Positions 25,839-38,217 of a DNA stretch of 64,000 bases are shown here, one piece after another. Below the pieces are notes generated by a model. It was not told the DNA's origin. It ran no database searches and saw only the letters and a list, made by a program, of their open reading frames with translations. Source of the DNA: Amphimedon queenslandica (Eukaryota; Porifera; Demospongiae; Haplosclerida; Niphatidae); assembly GCF_000090795.2 (NCBI RefSeq), contig NW_003546251.1, positions 211,077 to 275,076 on the forward strand, given 5' to 3'. The position numbers and the translations under genes are program-made. The stretch's first letter is position 1, and each line of letters starts with the position of its first letter.

Positions 25839-25854
25839 CACGTGTTTGCACGTG
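25839..25854. promoter_or_regulatory. Twin CACGTG E-boxes at the CHTF18 5' end
   Basis: CACGTG at 25839-25844 and 25849-25854, again exactly 10 bp apart start to start, 66-81 bp upstream of the chosen CHTF18 ATG. Spacing and flanking bases (TCACGTG, three bases, GCACGTGG) match the pair upstream of NPRL3. Confidence 0.5.
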
Positions 25855-25919
25855 GTTATAGTTTACGGCAAGAAAATACGGTTTTAGAATGCATTGAGCC
25901 TGAAGAAGAGGGTGTGAGA

Positions 25920-28900
25920 ATGGACGAGAAGGAAAGCTTAGAATTAGGAGAAGATGCAGAGGAAAGTACTGAACCATTATTTGAGGAGAACAGGAAAAGA
26001 TATTTGAGTGATGAAGAAACAGAGCCAACAGGTATGATAATAATAAATCAAAATATTAAATTATAATTGCTCTAAACTTTATTATAATCATAATAATTAT
26101 TCCTTATAATTATTGTATAGAGCCTCAATCCAAGATTCAGCGTATAGAATACACTAATACTGGAGGAGCATACCCTTCAATGGATGATGACATCATTAGG
26201 GTTATTAATACCAGTGGGGACTGTATTTACTTACCAATAAAGAATGAACAACATTTACACAACAAGAAAGTAATAATAATAATGATAATAATATTTTAGT
26301 ATTATATTCTGTATGTCCTATGCAGAATTTTAAAGCATTGAAGTCACAGCTTCTTTCCGTCCCTTTTAAAGAGCTATTGAGTTCAGTAGAAGAAAAGGTA
26401 TTATCAAAATAAGTTTCACCTGGCTTGACCATTTACTATTGTTTTAGAGGTACAGCAGATTAATGGAAGCAGCTGATGCAGACTTTATAAAGTAAGCAAC
26501 TGCACTTATCAAAGTAATTGTATCTCAGGCCAAATTTGGCCCAAATTAAAAAGGAGAGAATTTACCATTTTTATAATATTTTCTGATGCATATACATGTA
26601 CTTATGTTGCTTAGAAAGTTTGAGTTGATTCCGATCAAATTTGGATTTTGTTTAAAATTGCTCAAAGATTAGGCCAAAGTCCCTGTACTATAGTGCAGGG
26701 ACTTTGGCTAGATTTTGTATGTGTGTGGTCATTATGATTTGCGATGTGTTTTAGTGAAGAATATTCTATTGACCTAATGAAAGATGGATCAGAATCACTG
26801 CTGTGGGCCGACAAGTATTCTCCAAGAGAATATATACAACTACTCAGTGATGATGTAAGATTGAGAGAGAGAGGGAAGGATTTTAATGATAAACCAATCC
26901 ATGTACATGTAAATTTATTTATTACAATTTGTTTATTATTGTTTTTGTTTGTTTTATAGAGTGTTAATCGCTCGTTGTTGTCGTGGCTTAAACTATGGGA
27001 CGAGACCGTTTTTAGTAAACCATCTCACCTCAGAGACACTGTCAACATACAGTCAGGGAAAGACCCTAAGAAAACAAGAGGCAGAGGAGGAGAGAGAGGA
27101 AGAGGAAGGGGAGGAGGGCACGTTGGACATAAGCCGTGGGAGATTTACGATCCTAAGACATTTGCTACTAATGATGTTAGTGGGTGTGGTTAGTTATTAA
27201 TAGTTATATTTTTTTATTAGGCACTAGATGAGCACCGCAGGCCGAAACAGAAGGTACTTTTGTTTTGATTGTTTAAATGTGCCACGTTTTAATTTCTAAC
27301 TACATATACATATCGCCACCTCTCTCTCTCTCTCTCCCTCTCTCTCTCTCTCTAGATAGTTCTCTTGTGTGGTCCTCCTGGTATTGGTAAGACTACATTA
27401 GCTCATACTGTTGCCAGGCAGTGTGGATACAATATAGTGGAGGTTAATGCCAGGTAATAAGTCACTTTATCTTTTTTCTTCTTCACATACATTTACTGTC
27501 TCAGTGATGACAGAAGTGCCGATGTATTTCGTAAAATCCTCGAGTCTTCGACTGAAATGCAGTCGGTCCTCACCTCAAGCAGTAAACCAAATTGTTTGAT
27601 CATTGATGAGATTGATGGAGCACCTGCTGTGAGTCCCTCCAATTTACACACACACACATCCTCCATGCTTACTCTTGTATAGGCTGCCATTAATGTACTG
27701 GTGGATGTTATAAAGACAAAGAATCCAACTAGAGGTATTTTATCAAAATTAATATTAATTTTGATTAAATAATCGATGTTCATAATCTTTATTAGGTAAA
27801 AAGTCCAGACCTCTTCTTTCACGGCCTGTCATTTGTATATGCAATGATTTGTAAGTGTACTCTTGGATTTTGTGTTTTTTAATTTAGTGCACAAATTTTG
27901 TATCTGTACACATTCCTTTTTCTTTTAAGATTCCATTTATGCAAAAAAAGATGCTATACCCCCATTCCATAAGAGCATCAATATAGCTCATATTATTAAA
28001 TCGTGTACATGATGTATACAGTATATGTATTGGCAGGTATGCTACTTCCCTGAGGACCTTGAAGCAGCTTGCTGTAGTCTTCACAGTCCCCATTACTGTC
28101 ACTGGTAAACTAGCCAACAGGCTGATGGATGTGAGACCATATTGTACTCTTTTTATAACCTAATGGCCTCTTTTTTGTAGGTGTGTAGGAGAGAAGGAAT
28201 ATCAACTACCACTTCAACACTAATGGCGCTCTGTGAGAAAACAGACAATGATATTAGAACCTGCTTGAATACGCTACAGGTAACCCATATAGACTCTTTC
28301 TTACTTTGCTTTCTCCTTCTCTTCCTCTCTTGTTCCTCTTACTCTGTTTCTTATTAGTTTATTCATCGTAAAAGGGCTGATATTTCCCTGTCAGCGGTAC
28401 AGGCGATGTCAGTGGGGCAGAAAGACTCACAGAGAAGCCTTCTTTATTTCTGGAAAGAAGTCTTCAAGCTACCTTCTGCCAAAAAGCAAGTTAACCATGT
28501 ACATGTTTTTACCTTATATATGAAGTTTGAGCTGATTCTTAATTTTAAGAATTTTTAAAGTTGCTCAAAAGACCATGTTCTATAGTACAGGGTATTTTGT
28601 CAAAAATGACTAGGAGAGAATTCTCTATTTTTATAATTTTTTTTCTGATGGATATACTCGTCTTTTATGTTACATGGAAAGTTTGAGCTGATTCCGATCA
28701 AAATTGGATTTTAAAAAGAATTATTTTCCATTTTAAATTGTTTCTTCATTTATAGATACACTTACATTGGTAGTGGTATGAGCTCAGACAATGATCGTAA
28801 GATGTACATCAGCACAATGAATGTGTATTTATTATTTATTTTATAATTTAGGTAGAAGTAATGAGAATGTTCAGTTTAACAGATTCTGGCATATTTTATC

Positions 28901-31312
28901 TGAAGCCTCAAGCACAGGAGAGTACGAGAGAGTTATGCAAGGTCTAATGCTTCATGTCATCATGCTTGTATTCCTCCATCTATCATCTCTTGTTCTTCTC
29001 CTTTCTTTCTCTCTCTGCTCTCTCTTTCTTTCTTTTATTTTCTTGTTTCTCTTCTCTTTATGATCAACCTTTTAATACTTGCTTTATTATCATTGGACTC
29101 TCTCTTCACTTGATCTACTCTAGGACTTTTTGAGAACTATCTCAATGTGAAGATAAGAGATCCAGGAATGGCAATAGTAAGTGCTAACGTGTCATGCAAT
29201 ACTTTGGTAGTAATAGATACTAGCCACTTCCTGCCACAGGGCTATGAATATCATTACAGTAGTGCAAACTGGGGCACCCATCATAGCCTGAACTAGTTTT
29301 GTTGGTATATAAGCCTGGGCAAAAGTGGTGTAGGTCAACTCTGGTCTTCCCTCAGATCGAATAAATCTTTCGCCTTTTACTAAAGATTTCCGTGGGGGAG
29401 GACACATGATGAGTCTATAAATAATTTTTTTACTGGCCTCTTCACGGAGGCCTAGTTTTTATAATTTATATGAAACATTAATGTGCACACATAATACTGT
29501 ATTGAAATGACAGTACTGTATGTACTATTGGCAGAGGTTGTATGGGGTAGTACAGTTTGGTCAGTAGTCTCTCTGTGTACTGTCTTTTATCTATGGGCTT
29601 AGATGTGAGGGGGCCATAACACAATTTTAAGAAGTTACAGTGTAATAGGGGGCCATTACAGAATTTTAAAAAGTTACAGTATAAGAGGGGGCCATAGCAC
29701 AATTTTAAAAAGTTACAGTGTAATAGGGGGCCATAATAGAATTTTAAAAAGTTACAGTGTAATAGGGGGCCATAATAGAATTTTAAAAAGTTACAGAATA
29801 AGAAGGGGCCATAGCAAAATTTTAAAAAGTTACAGTATAAGAGGGGGCCATAACAGAATTATAAAAGTTACAATTTGCACATACTGTAGTTATTATACTA
29901 AATGGTGTACTATTGTAGGTAGCAGAGACTCAGGATTGGATCATGTTCTATCAGTCGTTGTCTTCAGCAATGCTCTCATCTCAAGTCTTCCAGTTAATGG
30001 CGTACATGCCTTTTGTATCGGTCGTCTTTCACTTCTTTTATGCTGTCTCTGTCACCGGCTACCGTGTCCAATACCCTCACACACAATTCGAAGTAAAAGA
30101 GAGAGAGAGAGAGGAGAAATATACTAGATAAGGTTAATGTGCTTTTATCTTCTCTCTCTCTCTCTCTCTCTCTCTAGAATAATCAGAAGTATCAGCGATA
30201 CAGTCAGTTAGTTTCTCAGCTGCTGGTTGATTCTCATCCTCTTGTGAAACGTGATATCGACCCATATAGCTCCGCTGTGTATTTCATTCCGACATTACTG
30301 GATGTCATCAGACCCAACTTAAGACCAGTGAGCTTTCAAACATTTCATTTTTATTTGCTTTCTATGTAACCTAATGGTATTCAAAAGTGAAACAAAATGG
30401 AGGATATTTTGGAAATAATGCTTGATTTCAGCATGCACCCATACTGAAACTTGTATAATAAAGAGCAGTTAATGTTGCTTTTATTTTTGTTTTCATTGTG
30501 AAAGTGTGTGTTGTTCTTTAGGTCAATATCCAGTTGTACACTCAGTCTGAAAAGTCACTATTGTCTGACATAGTCAATACAATGATCTCGTATAATTTAA
30601 CTTATATTCAAGAGAGAACACCAGATGGACAATATACTTATAATCTTGAACCGTAAGATGCCATCCCCTCCCATTTTATAGACTTCTCTCTCTCTCCTCC
30701 TCCTCCTCTTTCTCTCTCTTTTAGTGATCTTGGTGACCTGTGTCAGTTCCCAGGGTTACCTCAAAAGAAACAGCTGCAGTATGGTACTAAACAAATGCTA
30801 GCCAGAGAAGTGAGTAGTTCGTATGTACATTTAGCCTAGCTTACACGTCATGTGTTCTCTAGATTGAAGTAGCTAAAGTGAAAAGACATGCTAAATCTGA
30901 AGCTCCAACAGTAGCAGCGCCTGTAAAAACCACCCCCAGCAGCAAGTTAGGATAGAGAGAGAGAGAGAGAGCAGTAATGGATTGAGTGAGAGGTTTGTCT
31001 TTGTTCCTTTCTTAGGTTATCAATAGCTGCTTCTGTTCCTCAAAGAAAAAAGGTACAATGAATGTATCATAGTCAATAATATTCATGAATATGTACATAG
31101 ACATATGGTATTAGCTAGCTCTATTCTTTTAATTTTAGGTTGCACGGGATTTCTTTGGACGACCAATCACAAAGAGAGCAAGAGAGGAGGGGGAGGGAGA
31201 GGCCAAAGAGGCTGCTAATGATAGTCGTACCTCAGCTGCAGTTTGGTTTAAATTTAACGAGGGTTTTTCGGATGCTATAAAGAAAACTGTCCGAATGAAA
31301 GATCTGTTATAA
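25920..31312 (+). CDS. CHTF18: CTF18-like alternative clamp loader large subunit
   Basis: Replication factor C-like AAA+ ATPase that loads PCNA for sister-chromatid cohesion and fork checkpoint work. Visible motifs: LWADKYSPREYIQLLSDD (near 26800), the CTF18-type PWEIYDPK segment (near 27140), Walker A LLCGPPGIGKTTLAHT (near 27365), VNASDDRSADVFRKI, Walker B CLIIDEIDGAPA (near 27600), RPVICICNDLYATSLR (near 27830-28050) and the sensor/lid NDIRTCLNTLQF. The C-terminal part ends KKTVRMKDLL with stop TAA at 31310-31312. The start is uncertain: 25920 is the first in-frame ATG, but the frame is open farther upstream and a further 5' exon is possible. About 20 exons. The intron from about 29180 to 29918 contains a U5 snRNA gene and a 39-bp minisatellite. 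Confidence 0.92.
26518..26715 (+). repeat. Family A repeat in CHTF18 intron, near-perfect palindrome
   Basis: One full unit. It contains GAGTTGATTCCGATCAAATT and a 38-bp palindrome at 26672-26709 with one mismatched pair (half-site GGCCAAAGTCCCTGTACTA). Confidence 0.8.
28540..28735 (+). repeat. Family A repeat in CHTF18 intron
   Basis: One unit with a TTCTATAGTAC core, GACTAGGAGAGAATTC and GAGCTGATTCCGATCAAAAT boxes in family order. It sits between two coding exons, about 15 bp from the next acceptor. Confidence 0.75.
29337..29455 (+). ncRNA. U5 spliceosomal snRNA gene
   Basis: About 119 nt, collinear with human U5 (116 nt): 5' ACTCTGGTCTTCCCTCAGAT, the near-invariant stem-loop I with CGCCTTTTACTAAAG at 371-385 of the 29-kb block (29371-29385), then GATTTCCGTGG. 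The outer stem strands (CTTCCCTC and GGGGGAGG) differ from human on both sides yet still pair, a sign of maintained structure. The Sm site is AATAATTTTTTTAC (about 29420-29433), and the 3' hairpin has a perfect 6-bp stem GGCCTC / GAGGCC (29435-29440, 29447-29452). A TATATAAG stands about 30 bp upstream (29306-29313). The gene lies in sense orientation inside a CHTF18 intron. A pseudogene cannot be excluded, but the intact loop, Sm site and terminal stem argue for a working gene. Confidence 0.93.
29605..29880 (+). repeat. 39-bp minisatellite downstream of U5
   Basis: Seven tandem units with an exact 39-bp period: the CCAT in GGGGGCCAT recurs at 29614, 29653, 29692, 29731, 29770, 29809 and 29848. 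Each unit reads GGGGGCCATA, then AATTTTAAAAAGTTACAGT. No spacers, so not a CRISPR-like array. It begins about 150 bp after the U5 gene in the same intron. Confidence 0.92.
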
Positions 31313-31474
31313 TGATAATAATATAATAATAATAAATAAATAAAAATGATGATAATAATAATAAGATTCATTAGTATTCACAGAGCTGATGGTATGTGGT
31401 TACTGTGATTTGATTGCAGAGATTGCCCGCCAAAACAAACCACTCCTCTTTTTCTTAATTTCTTGTCTGTCAAG

Positions 31475-34400
31475 ATGATGATGGCTGCTGAGAATGGAAG
31501 TGCGAGTGTCATTTCTGACGATCATTTGAAGAAGTTGGTCGATTCTTGCAAAAGAAACAAGCAAGACAGGTCGCTCACTGAGCTGGCCAAAGACAGAGAG
31601 GGACGGTAAGAAAGAAAGGCCAAGAACAAAATGAAGAATTATATACTTTACGAAGCAACCCTTATTGTATTATGTAATACCTTTTTTGTCACAGAGTGTT
31701 CGTCAATAGAAGTATTTCTATGGATAAGATAAAATATATTGGATTTGACATGGATCACACTTTAGTAGGTGAGTATGTTCATAATTTCTATTATTTTTGT
31801 ACTTTATATATTATATATAATATATATATATATAATATGTTATAATAAATTATATTTATATTTTATTTTTAGTATATAGATCACCAGAATATGACAAGCT
31901 AGCATATCAGCTAGCCGTACAAAGGCTAGTGTCCATTGGTTACCCCAGGGTATGTGAGAATGATCATATGAACCTGTTGTATCTTCTTTTCTACTTCTCT
32001 CTCTCTCTCTCTCTCTCTCATAAGTCGATTGAAAATATTATTTATGATGAAGTGTTTGCCTTAAGGTATTTCAAGATAATTACAGTTTTAAATTATTCTG
32101 TTTCTTCATTCCCTTCTCTTATATATATATATATCTTATATCTTATTTCTCCTTTCTGTCTCTCTCTTATTTTCTAGGGGCCTGTTCTTTGATAGAAGAT
32201 ATGGTAACATTCTAAAAGTTAGTTCCTCCATTAAAGCGTGTCCATCTTAACGTGTCCATATATTTATATCTTTTTGCTCATGCAGTTGGACTCCTTTGGT
32301 AATATCCTATCGTGTTATCATGGCTTCTCTGCTTTATCTGTGTTAGTTTTTAAAATTGTTTACACATACACACACTCACTGTAGTAGTATATAGTATATA
32401 CTAGACTCATTTTGATTGTTAATTTTAGCATCATAAGGTCACTAGTGTGATCCTTTGTTATTTTATGACAGGTCAGAGATAAGGAACTATTATCCTAATA
32501 AATATGTCCAGGTAAGCCATATCAACACATACCAGTCATATCATTATCCTTCTGGTATTGTTATAATCACATTTTTGGTATCATGTGTCATTCTTGAATT
32601 ATGCGTATGACATATCTTAGGTCAATCATGATAGACTATTCAGTTTAGAAACGTTATTCCACACACCTGGTAAGCAGAGAAAGACTTGACTCAAAATGTA
32701 GTTCCTTTTCCTTCATCTTGCTTCCCCCTCTCTCTCTCTTTCCTCCTTCTCTGCCTTGTTTCTTCTCTTCTTTATATAGAAACTTTCTTACTCTCTGCTT
32801 TGGTTCATTTCTTTGATGCTCATCCTCAATACACGAGGTACATCAACTTCATTCATTCATGACAATATACACATGTGGTGTCCTTTTGTGTCTTCATTAC
32901 ATTCACCTTTTATAGGATAGAGGAAGGGTCTGATCAGTACACTGGAGTTAAGAATGGCGACGTTATCATTACCTACAGGATGATACAGCAAGATGTACGT
33001 ACTGCCATTGACTGGGCACATATCGAGGTATCTTTATGAAGAAATTCAATGTCTTTATGTTATTCATGATGTTAAGCTACTGTATTTTGAAGAAATGTTA
33101 ATATGCATCAATGTATCTCTCTGTCTCTTGTAATCTTGCAATCTTTCTATATCTCCCCCTCCCTCTCTCTCTCTTCCCTAGGGTGATCTAAAGAAACTCA
33201 CGCTTGAAAACCTTCCACTCTACGTGAAGAGAGACCCCAGACTGCCACGCTGCATAGAAAGGTCAGTAATGGAGGGCTACAATGTACTTGTACAAGTGTA
33301 TTGATGACAGATCCTTTTACCATAGAGTGTGTGTGTGTTATTTGATACATTTATAATATAGGTTACGCCAGTCTGGCAAGAAGCTATTCATAGCTACTAA
33401 CAGCGGGTATGAGTACACTTCCAAGATAATGAGCTATTTGTTTCAACTACCTGATGTAAGGAGCATATCTATAATCTCTATTTTATCTTCTTTATCATAT
33501 ACCTCTTTCTTATTTTATTTGTCCTCTTTCTCATTTTATTTGTCTCTAATGTCTTCTCTTCTTTTCTCTCTTTCCCTCTTCTTTCTCTCTCACCCTATCT
33601 CCTTAGGTCACTAGGGAATGGAAGACTTATTTTGATTATATTATCGTTGATGCTAAAAAGCCGCTGTTCTTTCAGGAGGGAAGCATGCTAAGGGAAGTTG
33701 ATGAGGTATAGACGTTGATTTGTGAAATACTACATTGTATATTGATTTAAAGATTATATTTAGATAATATTAATTATTAGATAATATTAATTATTAAGAT
33801 ATATTTATCATTAAGCATTAATTGTGTGTTACTATAGAGTACTGGTTCACTGAGGTTGGGTCGGTTTGCTGGTGAACTTACTCCTGGAAAAGTATTCTCT
33901 GGAGGTATGCAAGTATATTCATGGGTTTGTGTGTAATGTAGTTATAATTATCATGATATCTGTGGTGTTATTACAATTTGTGTTTAGTGTAAGTAAAATT
34001 ATCATAATAAAATCTGTAGTGCTGTTACAATATTTCCTCTCCCTCTACTTCCATTCTTTCTCCTCCCTCTCTCTCTCCTCCCTCTCTCCCTCTCTCTCTC
34101 CTGTTTAGGTTCATCTGATGCCTTCTGTAAGATAGCAGGAGCTCAGGGAAAGGTTTGTGCTTGTGTCCCCTCCCCCCTCTCTCTCTCCCTCCCTCCCTCT
34201 TTGTCTTGTTTTGGTTTGTGGTTTAGGCTTCCATTTCAACCTGGCACAATATTATGCCTACAATGTATTGATAATACCTTGATCCCATATATTATCAATA
34301 ACAATGGAGGCTTATTTGTCATTTATTGTCTTGCATGTTTAGAGCCACCATTATACCTTTTGACTATTACATGTAATAAAAGTTTGGCAGATTATGGTAA

Positions 34401-34904
34401 CTGAACTGGCAATTGTACTCTTCACTATATCCTCTATGTACTACATGAATCTATTCAATTCTTTGTAATGGCATTTGGTATATTCTACATGAAAGGAGAC
34501 TATTGGCACTCCATTGCTTGTTCATGTATCATCAAAGTCAAATTTTTGTTTTGATTCTTTAGGAAGTTTTGTATGTTGGTGACCATATTTTTGGTGATAT
34601 TATCAAGTCAAAGAAGGAGCAGGCATTCAGGTGCCCAAGCAAATAATGTAGACATTTATTTGTCCTCTCTCTCTCTCTCTCTCTCTCTCTCAGAACCTTC
34701 TTAGTTATACCGGAGCTAATCACTGAGATAACTACATTTGAAAATGCAAAAGGTGCAGCTGCTTTTGCATCTGCTAATAATTATTAATTATGTTATCATT
34801 ATTAATTTGTAAGGATTATTAACACGGATACAAAACCTTGAGTTTCTACTATCGGAGATGTACCATGACGAGAGATCAAGGTAATAATAATAATAATAAT
34901 AATG

Positions 34905-34978
<74 letters not shown>

Positions 34979-37380
34979 GGTAGTATACTTCACCATGTAC
35001 TGTCCTTCATAATCCACATGTAGTGTTAAGGAAAGTGTTCAAGACTTACCAAGCATAGATGCCATTAGGACAGCAATTAGGGTACAGGCAATGAGTTACA
35101 TACAGTGAGTGTATGATGGCTTTATTTTATTGCTTTAGGATACCTCACAAATGATAGAAGATTCTTATCCACACTCACTTGGGAGTCTACTGAGATGTGG
35201 TTAGTTCAGTTACCCTCGCTCTCTCTCAGTCTTTCAGAGTGTCCCCATAATCAATGGACAAAATGCAGCATAAATAGCTGATATTTTTTTAAAGTTGTGA
35301 ACATTTTTAAAACGGGTCATTTTTTGAAAAATACCCAAGGCTATAGCCCATGGTTTTTTCCAAAAAATGGCTCCGAAATCACACCCAATTTTTATTAAAT
35401 TTTCTGATACATATTGATGTACTTATGACGTGTAGAAAGTTTGAGTCGATTCCGATAAAAATTTTTCAAGTTATGATCATTTTTAAAAACGGGTCATTTT
35501 TTGAAAAATACCCAAGGCTATAGCCCATGGTTTTTTCAAAAAAATGGCTCCGAAATCACACCCAATTTTTATTAAATTTTTTGATACATATTGACGTCCT
35601 TATGCTGTGTAGAAAGTTTGAGTCAATTCCGATAAAAATTTTTTGAGTTATGATCATTTTTAAAAATGGGCCATTTTTTGAAAAATACCCAAGGCTATAG
35701 CCCATGGTTTTTTCCAAAAAATGGCTCCGAAATCACACCCAATTTTTATTAAATTTTCTGATACATATTGATGTACTTATGACGTGTAGAAAGTTTGAGT
35801 CGATTCCGATAAAAATTTTTCAAGTTATGATCATTTTTTAAAATTGGCCATTTTTTGAAAAATACCCAAGGCTATAGCCCATGGTTTTTTCAAAAAAATG
35901 GCTCCGAAATCACACCCATTTTTTATTAAATTTTCTGATCCATATTGACGTCCTTATGCTGTGTAGAAAGTTTGAGTCAATTCCGATAAAAATTTTTTGA
36001 GTTATGATCATTTTTAAAAATGGGCCATTTTTTGAAAAATACCCAAGGCTATAGCCCATGGTTTTTTCCAAAAAATGGCTCCGAAATCACACCCAATTTT
36101 TATTAAATTTTCTGATACATATTGATGTACTTATGACGTGTAGAAAGTTTGAGTCGATTCCGATAAAAATTTTTCAAGTTATGATCATTTTTTTAAATTG
36201 GCCATTTTTTGAAAAATACCCAAGGCTATAGTCCATGGTTTTTTTCCAAGGCTATAGCCCATGGTTTTTTCAAAAAAATGGCTCCGAAATCACACCCATT
36301 TTTTATTAAATTTTTTGATACATATTGACGTCCTTATGCTATGTAGAAAGTTTGAGTCAATTCCGATAAAAATTTTTTGAGTTATTGTCATTTTTTAAAA
36401 TGGGTCATTTTTGAGAAAATACCCAAGGCTATAGTCCATGGTTTTTTTCCAAAAAATGGCTCCGAAATCACCTCCAATTTTTATTAAATTTTTTTATACA
36501 TATTGACGTCTTTATGCTATATAGAAAGTTTGAGTCGATTCCGATAAAAATTTTTCAAGTTATGGTCATTTTTAAAACGAGCCATTTTTTGAAAAATACC
36601 CAAGGCTATAATGGTTTTTTCCAAAAAATGGCTCCGAGATCACCCCCAATTTTTATTAAATTTTCTGATACATATTGACGTCCTTATGCTATATAGAAAG
36701 TTTGAGTCGATTCCGATAAAAAATTTTTGAGTTATGATCATTTTTAAAAACGGGTCATTTTTTGAAAAATACCCAAGGCTATATATAGTCCATGGTTTTT
36801 TCCGAAAAATGGCTCTGAAATCACCCCCAATTTTTATTAAATTTTCTGATACATATTGACGTCCTTATGCTGTGTAGAAAGTTTGAGTCGATTCCGATAA
36901 AAAATTTTCAAGTTATGATCATTTTTAAAAATAGGCCATTTTTAAAAAAATACCCAAGACTATAGCCCATGGTTTTTTCCAAAAAATGGCTCCGAAATCA
37001 CACCCAATTTTTATTAAATTTTCTGATACATATTGATGTCCTTATGCTATGTAGCAAGTTTGAGTCAATTCTGATGAGAAATTTTTGAGTTTTGAGCACT
37101 TTTTATAATAATGTTCTCTATTTTATTGCAGGCTCAAGGCTGACGTATTTTGCTAATCAGGTCAGTAGATTTGCTGACCTCTACAGCTCCTCGTGTGTGA
37201 ACCTGGTAAACTATCCAGACCATTATCTATTCAGTTCCCCACACCAACTGGTAAATCCAACCCACACACACACACACACAGTTTCACTTAAAAAGAGAAT
37301 TTTATCGAGTTCTCAACAAGTTCCAAAATACAGAACTAAGCAATACTAATGTCACATGATTACAGCAGGACTAAAATTAG

Positions 37381-37436
<56 letters not shown>

Positions 37437-37908
37437 CATGAATTTATATGTAGGGTAACAGTGTATAGTATATAATAATGTATTTACAATGCGGTATATA
37501 TGTGATAATGATAAATTGTGACTCCATTCTAATTCCAATGGATTTATATGTACAGTATAACACACATAATGTAATGTAGTGTAGCCTCATTATTGCAGTC
37601 ATCTACTGACTATTATTGCTAGATGGCTCATGAAACTGCTTCCACTGAAGAAGAGGATTCCTCAGTCTCTCCCAAGTTGTTAGGCAGTGGCTTCAATCAC
37701 AAGAAGAAAAGGAATATTAAGAGAAATGTTAGTGCTACAGTTGGACTGGATCTTGATATTGAGGATGATGATATAGGTCAGTGTTCTACCTCTTTATTGT
37801 ATTGATGATAATAATAATAAATTAATAATAATAATAATTATTATTATTATAATAAATTAATAATATTAATTTTAACTTTGTTTTTTTAACTTGTTTTGCC
37901 CTGTTTGT

Positions 37909-37952
<44 letters not shown>

Positions 37953-38217
37953 TAATAATAATAATAAATAATAATAATAAATCACCTCTAGACTTTATCA
38001 TGTCCTAACCCACTCAAATATATTATTTTATTAAAATTATTATTCTAACTTTTCTTTCATTCTTAAATTTCATATTTTTCTACATCTAAGTGTATGCATT
38101 TCAACCTGTTTTATTTCTAACTATTGTACTTTTATAATAATAATAATAAATTAATAATAATAATAATGGTTTTTTCTTTTTTCTGTAGATGGTTTTATTT
38201 CTAATGATAAAAATTAG
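31475..38217 (+). CDS. NT5C2: Cytosolic purine 5'-nucleotidase II
   Basis: HAD-superfamily phosphatase that hydrolyses IMP/GMP in the cytosol. The start is the first of three ATGs (MMMAAENGS). HAD motif I is [11 protein letters not shown] (near 31745; vertebrates have DMDYTL). Also present are [27 protein letters not shown] (motif II region, near 33390), [12 protein letters not shown] and the motif III/IV region [15 protein letters not shown] (near 34575). After the satellite-filled intron (35200-37131) the frame resumes as [20 protein letters not shown] and SPHQLMAHETAS, collinear with human. The acidic C-terminus is short (DIEDDDID...) and finishes in a tiny exon at 38189-38217. Human NT5C2 has a longer Asp/Glu run. 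Confidence 0.93.
34881..34977. repeat. (AAT)n microsatellite in NT5C2 intron
   Basis: About 97 bp of AAT repeat with one interruption, directly after a donor site of NT5C2. It yields spurious poly-Asn and poly-Ile frames. Confidence 0.95.
35278..37095 (+). repeat. 177-bp tandem satellite (family B) filling an NT5C2 intron
   Basis: About ten head-to-tail monomers. The CTATAG (or its variant) centre falls at 35341, 35518, 35695, 35872, 36049, 36226, then 36429, 36606, 36779 and 36960: a strict 177-bp step with small local slips, including a short duplication at about 36241-36262. Each monomer has GAAAGTTTGAGTCGATTCCG, AAAAATTTTT, then a roughly 55-bp imperfect palindrome whose arms are GCCATTTTTTG and CAAAAAATGGC around GGCTATAGCC. 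The first five monomers alternate between two subtypes (CTTATGACGTGTAG with GTCGATTCCG; CTTATGCTGTGTAG with GTCAATTCCG), giving a 354-bp dimer. The array sits inside a 1932-bp intron (35200-37131). Confidence 0.93.
37380..37437. repeat. (AC)n microsatellite in NT5C2 intron
   Basis: About 25 AC units between two NT5C2 coding exons; gives a false poly-Val/Cys frame on the minus strand. Confidence 0.95.

Noticed and set aside
29192-29407. Minus-strand 71-codon frame near 29.3 kb
   Set aside because: It is the antisense of the U5 snRNA gene and its upstream region.
29605-29880. CRISPR-like array
   Set aside because: Units are contiguous with no unique spacers; a minisatellite in a eukaryotic intron.
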